A stretch of 64,000 nucleotides of DNA from Actinoplanes sp. TBRC 11911 (GCF_012933445.1 NZ_JABBNC010000014.1:124001-188000); one strand, 5' to 3'. Positions 1-8,506 are shown, counted from the first letter of the stretch. Notes: generated from the letters alone by a model not told the origin. Program-made: numbers and translations.

Positions 1-429
1 CCAGCCGCTGCGCAGCGACGTGCCGGGCGCCGCGTTCTCCATCGCCTCCATGGCCGCGAAATGCGAGCGGGTCGGGTTCGGCTGGCCCACCGCGTGCACC
101 GCGGCCAGCTTGCCGCCCTGCCACAACGGCAGCAACGGGGTCAGCGCCGGGTGCAGGCCGAACGTGCCGTCCCCGGCGATCACCTGCGATTTGGGTACGC
201 CGATCCCGGGCCGCGCCTTGTAGTAGTCGGCGTCCCCGATCGGCACGATCGCCGACAACCCGTCGAAGCCGCCGTGCAGCGACAGCACGACCAGCGTGTC
301 CCCGGTGTAGCCGGGCGCCGCGTACGCCGTCCGGGTGGACACGCCCGCGGTGGCGAGGCCGCCGAGCACCGCGGCCCCGGCACCCAGCACCGAGCGCCGG
401 GAAAGTTCGTCACAGCCCGGGAACTTCAT
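1..429 (-). CDS. DUF1501 family secreted protein (3' end outside window)
   Basis: The first 143 codons are visible; the rest lies left of the window. The N-terminus carries a twin-arginine signal, SRRSVLG at residues 10-16, followed by an Ala/Gly-rich hydrophobic stretch and an AYA-A cleavage site, so export through Tat is expected. The mature part begins with LVVLSLHGGFDGLS, typical of the DUF1501 family, which is related to the sulfatase/alkaline-phosphatase fold but has no settled function. The ATG is 3 bp after the DUF1800 stop, with GAGG upstream inside the preceding gene, so the two are probably translationally coupled. The pairing with DUF1800 is a widespread conserved arrangement and suggests joint function in the envelope; the role itself is unknown. 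Confidence 0.9.
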   Translation of the reverse strand, partial: MKFPGCDELSRRSVLGAGAAVLGGLATAGVSTRTAYAAPGYTGDTLVVLSLHGGFDGLSAIVPIGDADYYKARPGIGVPKSQVIAGDGTFGLHPALTPLLPLWQGGKLAAVHAVGQPNPTRSHFAAMEAMENAAPGTSLRSGW

Positions 430-432
430 GAT

Positions 433-1944
433 TCACCTCAGCTGGAAGGTCGGCGAGTCCAGGACCAGCGCCACCAGGTACGGCAGGTGCCCGGGAAGCG
501 AGGAGTCCGTGGCGGTCAGAGGACTCGTCGGCAGCTTGCCCGCGACACTGAGCACCGCGGCGGTGTGCGTGGCCGGCAACGGGGCCCCGGCGAGGCGTAC
601 GGCAAGCTTGTCCACCAGCGCGCCCCACGTCCCCGGCAGGACCGGCACGAGGTGCTTGAGCATGTCCGTGGGACGGATGAGCTGGCTGGGATACCAGCCG
701 GTGGCCAGGTTGAGGTGGGTGTTGCAGCGCAGCAGGAAGCCGGACGGCGACGACCAGGCCGCAGCGACGTCCGGGAAGCCGTTCGGCGGGCTCCAGCGGT
801 ACGGCGCGTTGCCGGCGTTGACCAGGCCGTTGTAGAGCGCGTCGAGCGACTTGATCCCGGACGCCTCCGGGCCCAGGCCCAGGGTGCGGACCGTGGCGAT
901 CACGTCCTCGAACGGGGTGCGGGTCTTGCGCCCGATCGACGCCGCGAACTCGGGCGAGGTGAACAGCGCCCGCAGCATCGGGACGATCGCGGTCCCGTTG
1001 TCCAGGTAGATCTTGGCGAGCTTGGCGACCAGCGTGGCGGGCGCCTCGTCGGCGACGAACCGCACGCACAGCTTGGTGGCGATGCGCTCCGCGGTGGCCG
1101 GGTGCGTGGCCAGGTAGTCGACGAACGCCAGCGCGGCCGCCTCGCCACCGCCCGCCGTCGCGTTCGGGTGGCTGAAGCCGAGGATCTTGACGGCGCCGGT
1201 GACGTGCTTGGACGCGTCGTACGTGTAGGTGCCGTTGGTGCCCACGGTGAGGCCGGTGAGCAGCCGGGCCGCCGCCTGCACGTCCTCCTCGCTGTAGATC
1301 ATGCCGACGGTGTGCAGCTCCATCAGCTCACGGGCGTAGTTCTCGTTCGGGCGCGCCTTGCTCGACGAGCGGTTGTCCAGGTACGTGAGCATGGCCGGGT
1401 GCTTCGCGGACGCCTTGAGCATGTCCGCGAAGGTGCCGAAGGTGTGCTTGCGCAGCACCGTGGTCTCGTAGTCCATGCGGCTGTCCCAGACCCCGCTGGA
1501 CGGCGCGGTCACGTGCAGGTGGTTCGCCCAGAACGCGGCGGTCGTCTCGAACAGCTGCCGCTCGCTCCACGCGGCCCGGGCCACGGCGGCGCGGCCGAGC
1601 TGCCCGAACGCCTCGTACGAGTGCACCTTGATCGCGGCGCGCACGGCGGCGATCGACGCGCCGGCCAGCGGCAGGCGGGCGAGGACCTTGTCGCAGACGG
1701 CGTCGTCGATCGCGGCCGGGTTCAGCTGCTTGTCCAGCCAGCCGGAGACGCCCAGCTTGGCGGCCTCGGCCAGCGCGGACGGGGTCGGCCCGAAGGTGGC
1801 CCGGCGCAGCAGGTGCGCGATCGGGTCGTTGCCCAGCAAGGAGGTCTCGGCGGTCGCGGGAGCGGCGGCGGCGGGGGCGGCCCCCAGCGCAACGGCGACG
1901 GTGGTGGCGGCTCCGGCGGCGAGAACGGTGCGTCGGGTCGTCAT
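433..1944 (-). CDS. DUF1800 family Tat-exported protein
   Basis: This is a 503-residue protein with a twin-arginine start (MTTRRTVLAAG), a hydrophobic Ala-rich segment and a likely cleavage after the AAAA run near residue 28. The body matches the DUF1800 family: an IAHLLRRATFGPT motif near the mature N-terminus, then NYARELMELHTVG, and a C-terminal part rich in RWSPPNGFPD-type aromatic motifs. The family is almost always next to DUF1501, as here, where the next gene starts 3 bp downstream. No enzymatic activity is established. Export in folded form by Tat suggests a cofactor or pre-assembled complex, which is inference. The start is the ATG that gives a complete Tat signal. Confidence 0.92.
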   Translation of the reverse strand: MTTRRTVLAAGAATTVAVALGAAPAAAAPATAETSLLGNDPIAHLLRRATFGPTPSALAEAAKLGVSGWLDKQLNPAAIDDAVCDKVLARLPLAGASIAAVRAAIKVHSYEAFGQLGRAAVARAAWSERQLFETTAAFWANHLHVTAPSSGVWDSRMDYETTVLRKHTFGTFADMLKASAKHPAMLTYLDNRSSSKARPNENYARELMELHTVGMIYSEEDVQAAARLLTGLTVGTNGTYTYDASKHVTGAVKILGFSHPNATAGGGEAAALAFVDYLATHPATAERIATKLCVRFVADEAPATLVAKLAKIYLDNGTAIVPMLRALFTSPEFAASIGRKTRTPFEDVIATVRTLGLGPEASGIKSLDALYNGLVNAGNAPYRWSPPNGFPDVAAAWSSPSGFLLRCNTHLNLATGWYPSQLIRPTDMLKHLVPVLPGTWGALVDKLAVRLAGAPLPATHTAAVLSVAGKLPTSPLTATDSSLPGHLPYLVALVLDSPTFQLR

Positions 1945-2059
1945 GCCGAACCCTTCGGCCCGGACCGGCGGTCGCGTCGCGGCTGCAACCGTGACTAACG
2001 AACCCGCAATCCGCTCGCACCCGTACCGCGCGGGCGGAACCGGACGTACGCTCAGCCGT

Positions 2060-3103
2060 GTGGATCAGCTTGAATCGGTACGCACCCCTTCCTCCTGGGT
2101 CGTGGTCGGTCTCGACAACGGCGGAACCTGCAACAACGCCACCGTCCTCGACGCCACCGGCCAGTTCCTCGTCGACCACCTGGTGGAGAACCCGAGCCTG
2201 GTGACCGAGGGCCCCGAATCGGCCGTCGAATCGCTCGCCGAGGCCTTCGAGAACATCATCGAGCTCACCAGCACCCCGCGAACCCTGGTCCGCGCGGTCG
2301 GCCTGGACACGCCCGGCCCGGCCAGCGCCACCGGGGTGATCTCCTCCAAGGGCGGCACCAACTTCGGTCACGTGTCCTGGCACGGCTACGACATCCGGGG
2401 CGCGCTGGAGTCCCGCATCGGCCTGCCGGTGATCTACAACAACGACGCCAACGCCGCGGCCCTGTACGCCCACCACCGTCACTTCGGCGCCGACGCCATG
2501 ACCCGCTCCTCGGTGTCCGCGATCGTCGGCACCGGCCTCGGCGGCGGCGTGGTCGAGAACGGCCGGGTCATCGGCGGCGCGGCCGGGATGGCCGGCGAGC
2601 TCGGCCACGTGCAGATCCCGCTGCACGACGTGCTCGAGGACGACCAGCCGGTGCCCGCCTGCAACTGCGGCTTCGAGGGCGACGTGGAGAGCATCGCGTC
2701 GCTGACCGCCATCAAGAACAACCTGCTGCCGTACTGGCTGAAGCGGTTCCCCGAGCACCCGCTGGCCGCCGAGCCACTGGCGAAGGCCGCCAAGAAACTA
2801 CGGGCGTACGGGGAAAAGGAAGACCCCCTGGCGATGGCGGTGTTCGGGCAGCAGGCCAAGGCGATCGGGAAGTTGTTCACCATCGCCGCGAACTTCACCG
2901 ACCCCGGCGCTTACCTGCTGGGCGGCGGGGTGGTCGAGGCCGCGCCGCGCTTCCGCCAGTGGTTCCTCAACACCGTCCGCGAGCACACCCAGCTGCGCCA
3001 GGAGCAGCAGGCGGTGGCGTCCTTCGCCCTGGTCGCCGACCTGGACATGGCCGGCGCCCGCGGGGCGGCGGTGGCCGCCCTGGAACGGGTGAACGCCGGC
3101 TGA
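2060..3103 (+). CDS. ROK family protein (sugar kinase-like)
   Basis: The product has 347 residues if translation begins at GTG 2060, just before the conserved N-terminal phosphate loop DNGGT (residues 19-23). Other ROK hallmarks are the catalytic Asp in NNDANAAAL, the GTGLGGG adenosine motif and ELGH. The family's zinc site normally reads CxCGxxGC; here it is C201-N-C203-G-F-E-G-D208, so the third cysteine is replaced by Asp. There is no N-terminal winged helix, so this is a kinase-type ROK (glucokinase, fructokinase or N-acyl sugar kinase) rather than a repressor. The substrate cannot be told from sequence. It stands alone, divergent from the DUF1800/DUF1501 pair. Confidence 0.88.
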   Translation: MDQLESVRTPSSWVVVGLDNGGTCNNATVLDATGQFLVDHLVENPSLVTEGPESAVESLAEAFENIIELTSTPRTLVRAVGLDTPGPASATGVISSKGGTNFGHVSWHGYDIRGALESRIGLPVIYNNDANAAALYAHHRHFGADAMTRSSVSAIVGTGLGGGVVENGRVIGGAAGMAGELGHVQIPLHDVLEDDQPVPACNCGFEGDVESIASLTAIKNNLLPYWLKRFPEHPLAAEPLAKAAKKLRAYGEKEDPLAMAVFGQQAKAIGKLFTIAANFTDPGAYLLGGGVVEAAPRFRQWFLNTVREHTQLRQEQQAVASFALVADLDMAGARGAAVAALERVNAG

Positions 3104-3122
3104 CGCTTACGACCGCGCCGGC

Positions 3123-3524
3123 TCAATCCCGCGGGTCGACGATCGAGATTCCCGCGTCCTTGGCCGCGGCGGCTAACCGGTCGTCATAGGTAGCCAGGCC
3201 ATCTAGATCGGGCCCGAGCACCCGGGCTGTGGCGAGGTGGATCGCGTCCAGCGAACGCCGCATCCGGTCCGGCTCGTTCATCGCCGCGTCCACCACCTCG
3301 TCATCGATGCTCACATAGTCAAAGGCCAGGAGAAGGGCCCTTGCATCCGGCAGCGCGGCCGGCATGACGCGGCCGACCGCGCGGATCACCTCGATGCGCA
3401 GAAGCGTCGAACTGGCCCATGACGCGCCCGTGCTGACGTCATAGAACTCGGCGAACGCTCGTGAATGGCTCTCCTCGGCCAATAATTTGAGCGCAGCGGA
3501 GGTGTCGATGTAGTAGAGGCTCAC
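3123..3524 (-). CDS. PIN-domain toxin (VapC-like)
   Basis: This 133-residue PIN domain should be a Mg-dependent ribonuclease acting as the toxin of a type II toxin-antitoxin pair. The acidic active-site residues are visible: the Asp of YYIDTSA at the N-terminus, the Glu of RIEVIRA, the Asp of SLDAIHLA and the Asp of YDDRLA. Its start overlaps the antitoxin stop by 4 bp, giving translational coupling in the usual antitoxin-first order. RNA target specificity (tRNA or rRNA loops in characterised VapCs) cannot be read from the sequence. Confidence 0.93.
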   Translation of the reverse strand: MSLYYIDTSAALKLLAEESHSRAFAEFYDVSTGASWASSTLLRIEVIRAVGRVMPAALPDARALLLAFDYVSIDDEVVDAAMNEPDRMRRSLDAIHLATARVLGPDLDGLATYDDRLAAAAKDAGISIVDPRD

Positions 3525-3817
3525 CAGCGCTCCTCGTCACGCAGCGTCGCGAGCGCATCGCTGAGCCGGTTCGTGCCATCCCCGGCACGCATCCGCGGCC
3601 GGAACCCGGGTCGCACTGCCAGACGCGCCCGGCCCTCTTCGACCAACCGGTCCAGCACCGGCGTCGGTTTCCGGTCGCCGACCGGGACGATCCGCGCGAC
3701 CAGCTTGCCGTACTCCGTTACGTCGATCGTCTCGCCGTGGCGCACCCGCGCCAGCACCTCACTGGTGTTGTGCCGTAGCTCCCGAAGACCTACCGAATGC
3801 TCACTAAGAGTCGTCAC
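3521..3817 (-). CDS. Phd/YefM-type antitoxin
   Basis: A 98-residue antitoxin of the Phd/YefM fold: the N-terminal ELRHNTSEVLARV and YGKLVARIVPV segments are the DNA-binding part, and the basic/acidic C-terminus should wrap the PIN toxin encoded immediately downstream (4-bp overlap). The GTG at 3817 is preferred over an in-frame TTG at 3823 because the family normally begins two or three residues before the first strand. The promoter region contains a perfect 12-bp palindrome at 3831-3842, the expected site for autorepression. No strong Shine-Dalgarno is visible, so the mRNA may be leaderless. Confidence 0.9.
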   Translation of the reverse strand: MTTLSEHSVGLRELRHNTSEVLARVRHGETIDVTEYGKLVARIVPVGDRKPTPVLDRLVEEGRARLAVRPGFRPRMRAGDGTNRLSDALATLRDEERW

Positions 3818-3830
3818 AACCAAAAGGTAT

Positions 3831-3842
3831 CACAAATTTGTG
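3831..3842. promoter_or_regulatory. Perfect palindrome, candidate toxin-antitoxin operator
   Basis: CACAAATTTGTG is a perfect 12-bp palindrome 13 bp upstream of the antitoxin GTG. AT-rich palindromes at this distance are typical autorepression sites of Phd-type antitoxins. It stands out in an otherwise very GC-rich region. Confidence 0.65.
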
Positions 3843-3953
3843 CCACATCCGGAGGAGCGATGGTCGCCTCTAGATATAGACAGTAGTCGTTATGTAGCGT
3901 CCCCCTTGCCGTCCGTGGCCGCCCCGGGTCCGGACGATGAGAAGGGGGAATTG

Positions 3954-5918
3954 ATGCGACGAAGCATCACGGCCGCCACGGTCGTGCTCGGCCTCGTGTT
4001 CCTCGCGCCCGGCCCGGCACTCGCCGATCCCACTCCCACGCCGAAGCCCACCGACCTCACCCCCGCCGAGAAGGCCTCCCTGGCCGCCGGCATCGGCATC
4101 GCGCCCAAGGCCGCCTACGGGACCCGACCCAAGGGCCCCAACCCCTACCTGGCCCAGGTCAGCGACGCCTCGAAGATCGACTGGTCGGGCTGGGGCAACT
4201 ACATGAAGACCCAGTCCGCGGCGAAGGCGAAATCGCGTACGGCAAGCAAGGCCTTGAAAGCCCCGCCACCCACCGTGGTCGTCGACGAGGACGAGATCGA
4301 CGGGACCTGGGGTGCCAACGACGGCCCCGGCGCCTACGCCCAGCGGGTCGCCGGCTTCGGCACCGGCGCCAAGCAGTATTCGCGCATGCGGGTGCTGGGC
4401 AGCCTCGACCACGAGAGCATCAGCACCCCGGCGGTGGCGGCCGCCCCCGAGGACGACGGCGCGATCCCCCTGGCCGGCGACACCGGCATCGGGACCGTGC
4501 GCACCGGCGCGAGCATCGACTCGCAGCTCGGTGACGGCCCGCACGGGCGCTCCGGCGGCGGCGACGGCAGCAACGACTTCGACTTCTACAAGATGCACGC
4601 GGCGGCGGGTAAGACGCTGACCGTCGCGACCGCCACGCCGGACGGGCCGCTGGACACCGTGCTGCTGCTGTTCGCGGCCGACGGCACGCTGCTGGCCAGC
4701 AACGACGACTCGGTCGGGCTGGACAGCCGGATCGTGTACAAGGTTCCCGGCGAGGGCGACTACTACGCGGCCGTGGTCGCCTACCGCGGGCTGCCCGGCG
4801 ACCCGTTCGACTCGGGCAGCGGCGACGGCATCGGCAACCCGAGCCCGCCCAGCGAAGGCCCGTACACGGTGACGTTGAGCTCCACCGGCGTCGACGTGGA
4901 CTACTTCGCGGTCAAGCTCAAGCCCGGCGACGTGCTGGGCGCCTCGGTCACCGGGTCACCGGCCTATCTGACCGTGTACGACACGACGCCGCGTGAGGTG
5001 CACGGATCGGACCAGGACGCCTCGTACATCTACCCGCTCGCCAGCCCGCTGCCGGCCGGCGGGAACGCGGTCACCGACTACGTGGCCACCACGGCGGGCT
5101 GGCACTACGTGGGAGTCGAGCGCGGCACCGGGGCCTACCAGCTCACCGTCGAGGCGTACCGGCCAATTCTGCAAGGCGCCAAGCCGACGCAGACCCTCTA
5201 CCTGGACTTCGACGGCGCCCGGGTGAACACCGGGGTGTTCGGCGGGTTCGGCAACCGCGACCTCAGCCCGCTGTCGTCGTTCCTCGCGAGCTGGGGGCTG
5301 ACCCGCGCCGACGAGGACGCGCTGATCGACGGCGTGGTGGCCACGGTGACCGAGAACCTGAAGAAGGACATGCAGGTCAGCGGCCTCAACGAGCGGTTCA
5401 AGCTGAAGATCGCGAACAGCCGCGACGACGCCGACCCGACCGGCGGCGCCAACGTCAGCCGGATCGTCGTGGGCGGCACGATCGACGAGTCGGGGGTCGA
5501 CACCATCGGCATCTCGCAGAGCATCGACCCGGGCAACTTCGAGCCGGAAGAGCTGGCGCTGGTGCTGCTGGACGTGCTCAGCGCGCCGGCCGGCGACTCG
5601 GCCGCCTCGCTGAACACGTACCTGACCCCGGCTAGTGACCGGATCACCTTCCTCGGTCACGCCCTGGGCAACGTGATCTCGCACGAGGGCGGCCACTTCT
5701 TCGGCGACTTCCACACCGACAACGCCGACGCGGCGGCCAACATCATGGACGCCGGGGGCAGCGGCTTCGCCACCCTGTTCGGCGTCGGCCCGGACCAGGT
5801 GGGCGGCACCGCGGACGACGTGGACGTCGACTTCGGTGACAGCCCGTTCCTGCCCGCCGAGGGCTTCACCGGCACCCAGGACACGCTCGGCCGGATCGTT
5901 TTCGGCGTCACCAGCTGA
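3954..5918 (+). CDS. Secreted metzincin-like zinc protease with tandem PPC domains
   Basis: The product has 654 residues. A Sec signal peptide (MRRSITAATVVLGLVFLAPG, cut after PALA) precedes a Pro/Lys-rich segment. Two pre-peptidase C-terminal-like (PPC) beta domains follow, near residues 205-297 (DFDFYKMHAAAGKTLTVATA start) and 302-400 (VDYFAVKLKPGDVLGASV start). The C-terminal catalytic part starts around QTLYLDFDGA and contains HEGGHFFGDFH at 577-587, a full HExxHxxGxxH zinc site with H577, H581, H587 and catalytic E578. Met598 in NIMDAGG is a candidate Met-turn. This order, PPC domains before the protease, is the reverse of the usual one. The substrate is unknown. A GGGGG ribosome site lies 6 bp before the ATG. 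Confidence 0.88.
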   Translation: MRRSITAATVVLGLVFLAPGPALADPTPTPKPTDLTPAEKASLAAGIGIAPKAAYGTRPKGPNPYLAQVSDASKIDWSGWGNYMKTQSAAKAKSRTASKALKAPPPTVVVDEDEIDGTWGANDGPGAYAQRVAGFGTGAKQYSRMRVLGSLDHESISTPAVAAAPEDDGAIPLAGDTGIGTVRTGASIDSQLGDGPHGRSGGGDGSNDFDFYKMHAAAGKTLTVATATPDGPLDTVLLLFAADGTLLASNDDSVGLDSRIVYKVPGEGDYYAAVVAYRGLPGDPFDSGSGDGIGNPSPPSEGPYTVTLSSTGVDVDYFAVKLKPGDVLGASVTGSPAYLTVYDTTPREVHGSDQDASYIYPLASPLPAGGNAVTDYVATTAGWHYVGVERGTGAYQLTVEAYRPILQGAKPTQTLYLDFDGARVNTGVFGGFGNRDLSPLSSFLASWGLTRADEDALIDGVVATVTENLKKDMQVSGLNERFKLKIANSRDDADPTGGANVSRIVVGGTIDESGVDTIGISQSIDPGNFEPEELALVLLDVLSAPAGDSAASLNTYLTPASDRITFLGHALGNVISHEGGHFFGDFHTDNADAAANIMDAGGSGFATLFGVGPDQVGGTADDVDVDFGDSPFLPAEGFTGTQDTLGRIVFGVTS

Positions 5919-5926
5919 CGAGAAAG

Positions 5927-5959
5927 GGAGACCGTCCTCAGTCCTTGAGGGCGGTCTCC
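5927..5959. terminator. Bidirectional hairpin between convergent genes
   Basis: A 13-bp stem (GGAGACCGTCCTC against GAGGGCGGTCTCC, one G-U pair) with a 7-nt loop lies between the protease stop and the convergent STAS gene, overlapping the latter's last codons. It can serve transcripts from both sides. Confidence 0.7.
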
Positions 5960-6270
5960 ACGTCGTCGAAGATCGCCAGGTAGTCGAGCAGGCCTAACGT
6001 GCTGAACAGCCGTTTCAGGAAGCCGGACGGTGCGGCCAGGCGCACCCAGCCGCCGCGCTCGGTGGCCCGGCCGTGCGCGGTGACCAGCACGCCCACCCCC
6101 ATCGAGTCGCAGAAGTCCAGGCCGGACACGTCCACGATGACCCGGGGAGCGGGCCGTTCGACGAGCCGGTTCAGGTTGGCTTTCAGGGACGGTGCGGTGT
6201 CGATGTCGAGTGACCCGCGCAGCACCAGGACGGCCGTGTTCGGGGGATGGTGCGCGACCGAGACCTGCAT
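5938..6270 (-). CDS. STAS-domain anti-sigma factor antagonist
   Basis: A 110-residue stand-alone STAS domain. The segment VDVSGLDFCDSMGVG holds the phosphorylatable serine (S56 in DSMG), equivalent to the site used by SpoIIAA/RsbV proteins. In the dephosphorylated form such proteins bind and inhibit an anti-sigma kinase and so release a sigma factor. No HATPase kinase, PP2C phosphatase or sigma factor is adjacent, so the partner must be elsewhere. It converges on the metalloprotease gene and is divergent from the peroxiredoxin gene. Confidence 0.93.
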   Translation of the reverse strand: MQVSVAHHPPNTAVLVLRGSLDIDTAPSLKANLNRLVERPAPRVIVDVSGLDFCDSMGVGVLVTAHGRATERGGWVRLAAPSGFLKRLFSTLGLLDYLAIFDDVETALKD

Positions 6271-6396
6271 GACGTGTCGCTTTCCAAGGGGCTATATCGA
6301 TAAGGGACCCCTATGTTAGGGCCTCGGCTGTCGATCATGAAATGCCGTGATACGGCGGACAGGCCGCCTGGTTCACTCGCGAAGTAACTTGTGGGT

Positions 6397-6864
6397 ATGG
6401 CGTTAGACATAGGCGACACCGTCCCCGATTTTGAACTCCCCGACCAGGACGGCACCCCCCGGCGGCTGAGCACGCTGCTCGAGGACGGCCCGCTCGTCCT
6501 GTTCTTCTACCCCGCGGCGCTCAGCGGCGGCTGTACCAAGGAGGCGTGCAGCTTCCGCGACCTGGCCGCGGAGTACCGCAAGGCCGGCGTGCAGCGCGCC
6601 GGCATCAGCCGCGACCTGCCCGCGAAGCAGAAGAAGTTCGCCGAGCTGAACAACTTCGACTACCCGCTGCTCAGCGACCCGGATTACCAGGTGGCCGAGG
6701 CGATGGGCGTCAAGCGCAAGCTGCCGCTGGGCCCGATGAGCACGCGTCGGATGACGTTCGTGATCGGCACCGACCGCCGCGTCATCGAGATCATCCACGA
6801 CGAACGGTCCCCGGAAGACCACGCGGCCAGGGCGCTGGACGCCCTGGCCGCCAAGAAGAGCTAG
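6397..6864 (+). CDS. Peroxiredoxin, BCP/PrxQ type
   Basis: A 155-residue thiol peroxidase. The N-terminus (IGDTVPDFELPDQDG) and FFYPAALSGGCTKEACSFRD are typical of the BCP/PrxQ group. The peroxidatic cysteine is C46 and the resolving cysteine C51, five residues later, as in 2-Cys atypical PrxQ. The usual TPGCT is SGGCT here, so the conserved Thr/Pro before the cysteine is changed. The protein should reduce H2O2 and organic peroxides in the cytosol using thioredoxin. An in-frame GTG lies six bases upstream and is the alternative start. The stop is 3 bp from the convergent zwf stop. Confidence 0.93.
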   Translation: MALDIGDTVPDFELPDQDGTPRRLSTLLEDGPLVLFFYPAALSGGCTKEACSFRDLAAEYRKAGVQRAGISRDLPAKQKKFAELNNFDYPLLSDPDYQVAEAMGVKRKLPLGPMSTRRMTFVIGTDRRVIEIIHDERSPEDHAARALDALAAKKS

Positions 6865-6867
6865 ATC

Positions 6868-8355
6868 TTAATTACGCCACTGCCGGCCCGACCGTCCGAT
6901 GAGGCGGTCGGCGTCGGTCGGCCCCCAGGACGCGGCCTCGTAGGTGGGGATCGGCGACGCGTCGTTCGCCCAGTGCTCGATGATCGGGTCGACGATCCGC
7001 CAGCACTGCTCCACCTCGTCGGTGCGGATGAACAGCGTCGGGTCACCCAGCAGGGCATCCAGAAGCAGGCGCTCGTACGCCTCCGGGGACTCCTCGGTGA
7101 ACGTCTGGTCGTACGAGAAATCCATGCTGGCCGTGCGCACCCGGAACGAGTGGCCGGGCACCTTGGCACCGAAGCGCAGCGAGATGCCCTCGTTCGGCTG
7201 GATCCGCAGGATCAGCGCGTCCGCCTCCAGCTCGGTGAGCTGGTCCTGCGGGATCGGCAGGTGCGGCGGCCGCTGGAAGGTCAGTGCCACCTCGGTCACC
7301 CGGGCTGGCAGCCGCTTGCCGGTGCGCACGTAGAACGGCACCCCGGCCCAGCGCCAGTTGTCCACGTTGAGCCGCATCGCCGCGAACGTCTCGGTACGCG
7401 AGAGCGGATCGACGCCGACCTCCTCGCGGTAGCCCGCCATCAGGTCGTCGCGCGTGCCGCCCCGCGTGTACTGGCCGCGGACCGCCAGGTCGGCGATGTC
7501 GCGGTGGGTGGGCAGCCGGATCGCCTGCAGCAGCTTCACCTTCTCGTTGCGCAGCCCCTCGGCGTCGAACGAGGCCGGCGGCTCCATCAGCGACAGCGCC
7601 AGCACCTGCAGCACGTGGTTCTGCACGATGTCCCGCATCGCGCCGGCGTTCTCGTAGAAGCCGCCGCGGGTGCCCACGCCCAGCGTCTCGGCCACGGTGA
7701 TCTGCACATGGTCGACCCAGGACCGGTCCCAGATCGGCTGGAAGATCGAGTTGGCGAAGCGCAGCGCCAGCACGTTCTGGACGGTGTCCTTGCCCAGGTA
7801 GTGGTCGATGCGGAACACCTGGTGCTCGTCGAACGCACTGTGCACCACCGCGTCGAGCTCGCGCGCCGTGGTCAGGTCCCGCCCGTACGGCTTCTCGATC
7901 ACCAGGCGGGAGAAGACGCCCTCCTTGGTGTGGTTGAGCCCGGCGGACGCCAGCCCGTTGATCACCGGCTCGAACGCCTCGGCCGGGGTGGACAGGTAGA
8001 ACAGCCGGTTGCCGGACGTGCCGCGGGTGCGGTCGAGCTCGTCGAGCGTCTCGGCCAGCCGCTTGTACGTCTCCGGGTCGTCGTAGCCGCCCGAGACGTA
8101 CCGGATGCCGCCGGCGAGCTGAACCTTGTCGGCGAGCTTGAGGCCGCCGAGCGCGCTGTCCGCGAACTGCTCGTCGAGCATCGGCGTGCGCGCGACGCCG
8201 ACCAGGGCGAACTCGTTGGGCAGGCGGTGGTGACGGGCCAGGCTCTCGACGGCGGGGAGCAGCTTGCGGCGAGTCAGGTCGCCCGAGGCGCCGAAGATCA
8301 CCAGCGTGGCGGGTGGGGCGCTGCGCTCCTGAATGAGCTGGGGGGCGTTGTCCAT
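6868..8355 (-). CDS. zwf: Glucose-6-phosphate 1-dehydrogenase
   Basis: A 495-residue enzyme, full length for the family, that oxidises glucose 6-phosphate to 6-phosphogluconolactone with NADP and opens the oxidative pentose phosphate pathway. The coenzyme motif GASGDLTRRKL lies near the N-terminus, and the substrate-site signature RIDHYLGK is present with the histidine at residue 185. The C-terminal EGISLRFGAKVPG segment is also typical. It is not in the tal/opcA/pgl operon seen in many actinobacteria, so it may be a second copy or simply relocated. Beside a peroxiredoxin gene it could supply NADPH for peroxide defence, which is inference. Confidence 0.96.
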   Translation of the reverse strand: MDNAPQLIQERSAPPATLVIFGASGDLTRRKLLPAVESLARHHRLPNEFALVGVARTPMLDEQFADSALGGLKLADKVQLAGGIRYVSGGYDDPETYKRLAETLDELDRTRGTSGNRLFYLSTPAEAFEPVINGLASAGLNHTKEGVFSRLVIEKPYGRDLTTARELDAVVHSAFDEHQVFRIDHYLGKDTVQNVLALRFANSIFQPIWDRSWVDHVQITVAETLGVGTRGGFYENAGAMRDIVQNHVLQVLALSLMEPPASFDAEGLRNEKVKLLQAIRLPTHRDIADLAVRGQYTRGGTRDDLMAGYREEVGVDPLSRTETFAAMRLNVDNWRWAGVPFYVRTGKRLPARVTEVALTFQRPPHLPIPQDQLTELEADALILRIQPNEGISLRFGAKVPGHSFRVRTASMDFSYDQTFTEESPEAYERLLLDALLGDPTLFIRTDEVEQCWRIVDPIIEHWANDASPIPTYEAASWGPTDADRLIGRSGRQWRN

Positions 8356-8506
8356 GGTCTCCGAGTCCTCATACGGAACTTGTTTTCACCGAAAACCTTA
8401 CGCAGCCCGCGGCTCCCAAGTTCGATCTCATCCGTCGATGCGACCAGGGCCTCAGCGGCAAAAGTGGCAAACTGGGGTGAATCCGAACACACTCAGGGGA
8501 GAGCCC

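Noticed and set aside
61-1998. Long open frame on the plus strand opposite DUF1800/DUF1501, and similar long frames opposite zwf, glgC, the ABC-F gene and the GH3 gene
   Set aside because: These are antisense or shifted-frame shadows caused by high GC; they are Arg/Gly/Pro-rich, lack ribosome sites and match no family, while the opposite strand holds clear genes.
5938-6270. Complete partner-switching sigma-factor module
   Set aside because: Only the STAS protein is here; no kinase, phosphatase or sigma factor gene is adjacent.
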